DNA from: Strigomonas culicis
Lineage: Eukaryota; Euglenozoa; Kinetoplastea; Trypanosomatida; Trypanosomatidae
Reading direction: 5' to 3'
DNA: 56,222 bases
Assembly (NCBI GenBank): GCA_000482145.1
Contig: AUXH01000049.1
Coordinates: 1-56,222, forward strand
Below, piece after piece: positions 56,211 through 56,222 of this stretch; the first letter of the stretch is position 1; the number at the start of each line of letters is the position of its first letter. Under the pieces are notes generated by a model. The model saw only the letters and a program-made list of their open reading frames with translations. It searched no databases and was not told the DNA's origin. The position numbers and the translations under genes are program-made.

Positions 56211-56222
56211 GGAGAATGGCAA

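Noticed and set aside
1..56222. CRISPR arrays, bacterial operons, riboswitches, rRNA or tRNA genes
   Set aside because: None seen; the repeats present are microsatellites, coding repeats and diverged spacer repeats, and the gene set is eukaryotic.

Overview
The window looks like nuclear DNA of a kinetoplastid, most probably a trypanosomatid; the genus cannot be resolved from sequence alone. All 17 recognisable genes lie on the + strand. None needs an intron. Each long GC-rich coding region is separated from the next by AT-rich spacers of 0.2 to 2 kb full of T/C-rich tracts followed by AG, as expected for a polycistronic unit processed by spliced-leader trans-splicing and polyadenylation. Many proteins carry large Gln, Asn, Ala, Pro or Ser low-complexity inserts and are much longer than their relatives elsewhere.

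Layout. 1-6.6 kb: a giant low-complexity protein, cut by the left edge and split by a reading-frame change near 2.2 kb. 7.0-9.7 kb: a RanBP2-type zinc-finger array protein with a mitochondrial-like N-terminus. 9.9-13.2 kb: a SCY1-like (SCYL) pseudokinase. 13.6-17.6 kb: a HEATR6-like HEAT-repeat protein. 18.1-18.7 kb: a small unknown protein, followed by a 1.4 kb spacer that holds a degenerate tandem repeat with hairpins whose arms change together. 20.1-26.2 kb: a 2029-residue fusion of a FEN/XRN/Asteroid-type PIN nuclease with a DExH-box RNA helicase. 27-28.7 kb: two small membrane proteins, one TMEM254-like. 29-33.9 kb: the meiotic MutS homologue MSH4. 34.4-37.3 kb: a cyclase-associated protein (CAP/Srv2) that appears to have two helical N-terminal domains. 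38-40.4 kb: aspartyl-tRNA synthetase with a presequence-like N-terminus. 40.6-42.9 kb: a possible NYN/PIN-like protein and a possible MUS81/EME1-like HhH protein. 43.3-44.4 kb: a multipass membrane protein with an EF-hand-like loop. 45.2-46.4 kb: a PDCD2/TSR4-like ribosome-assembly chaperone. 46.7-51.2 kb: a large unknown protein with a recent internal duplication. 51.8-53.5 kb: a SET-domain protein. 53.5-55.6 kb: a gene-poor stretch with a GC-rich island and a duplicated module. 55.6-56.2 kb: a MORN-repeat protein stopped by an apparent one-base insertion at the right edge.

The genes do not form one pathway, which is usual for kinetoplastid transcription units. RNA metabolism recurs (zinc fingers, nuclease-helicase, AspRS, TSR4, NYN-like), with membrane traffic and cytoskeleton (SCYL, CAP, MORN) and recombination (MSH4, MUS81-like) also present. 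The strongest candidates for undescribed biology are the hairpin repeat array at 18.8-19.6 kb, the nuclease-helicase fusion, and the double-domain CAP.
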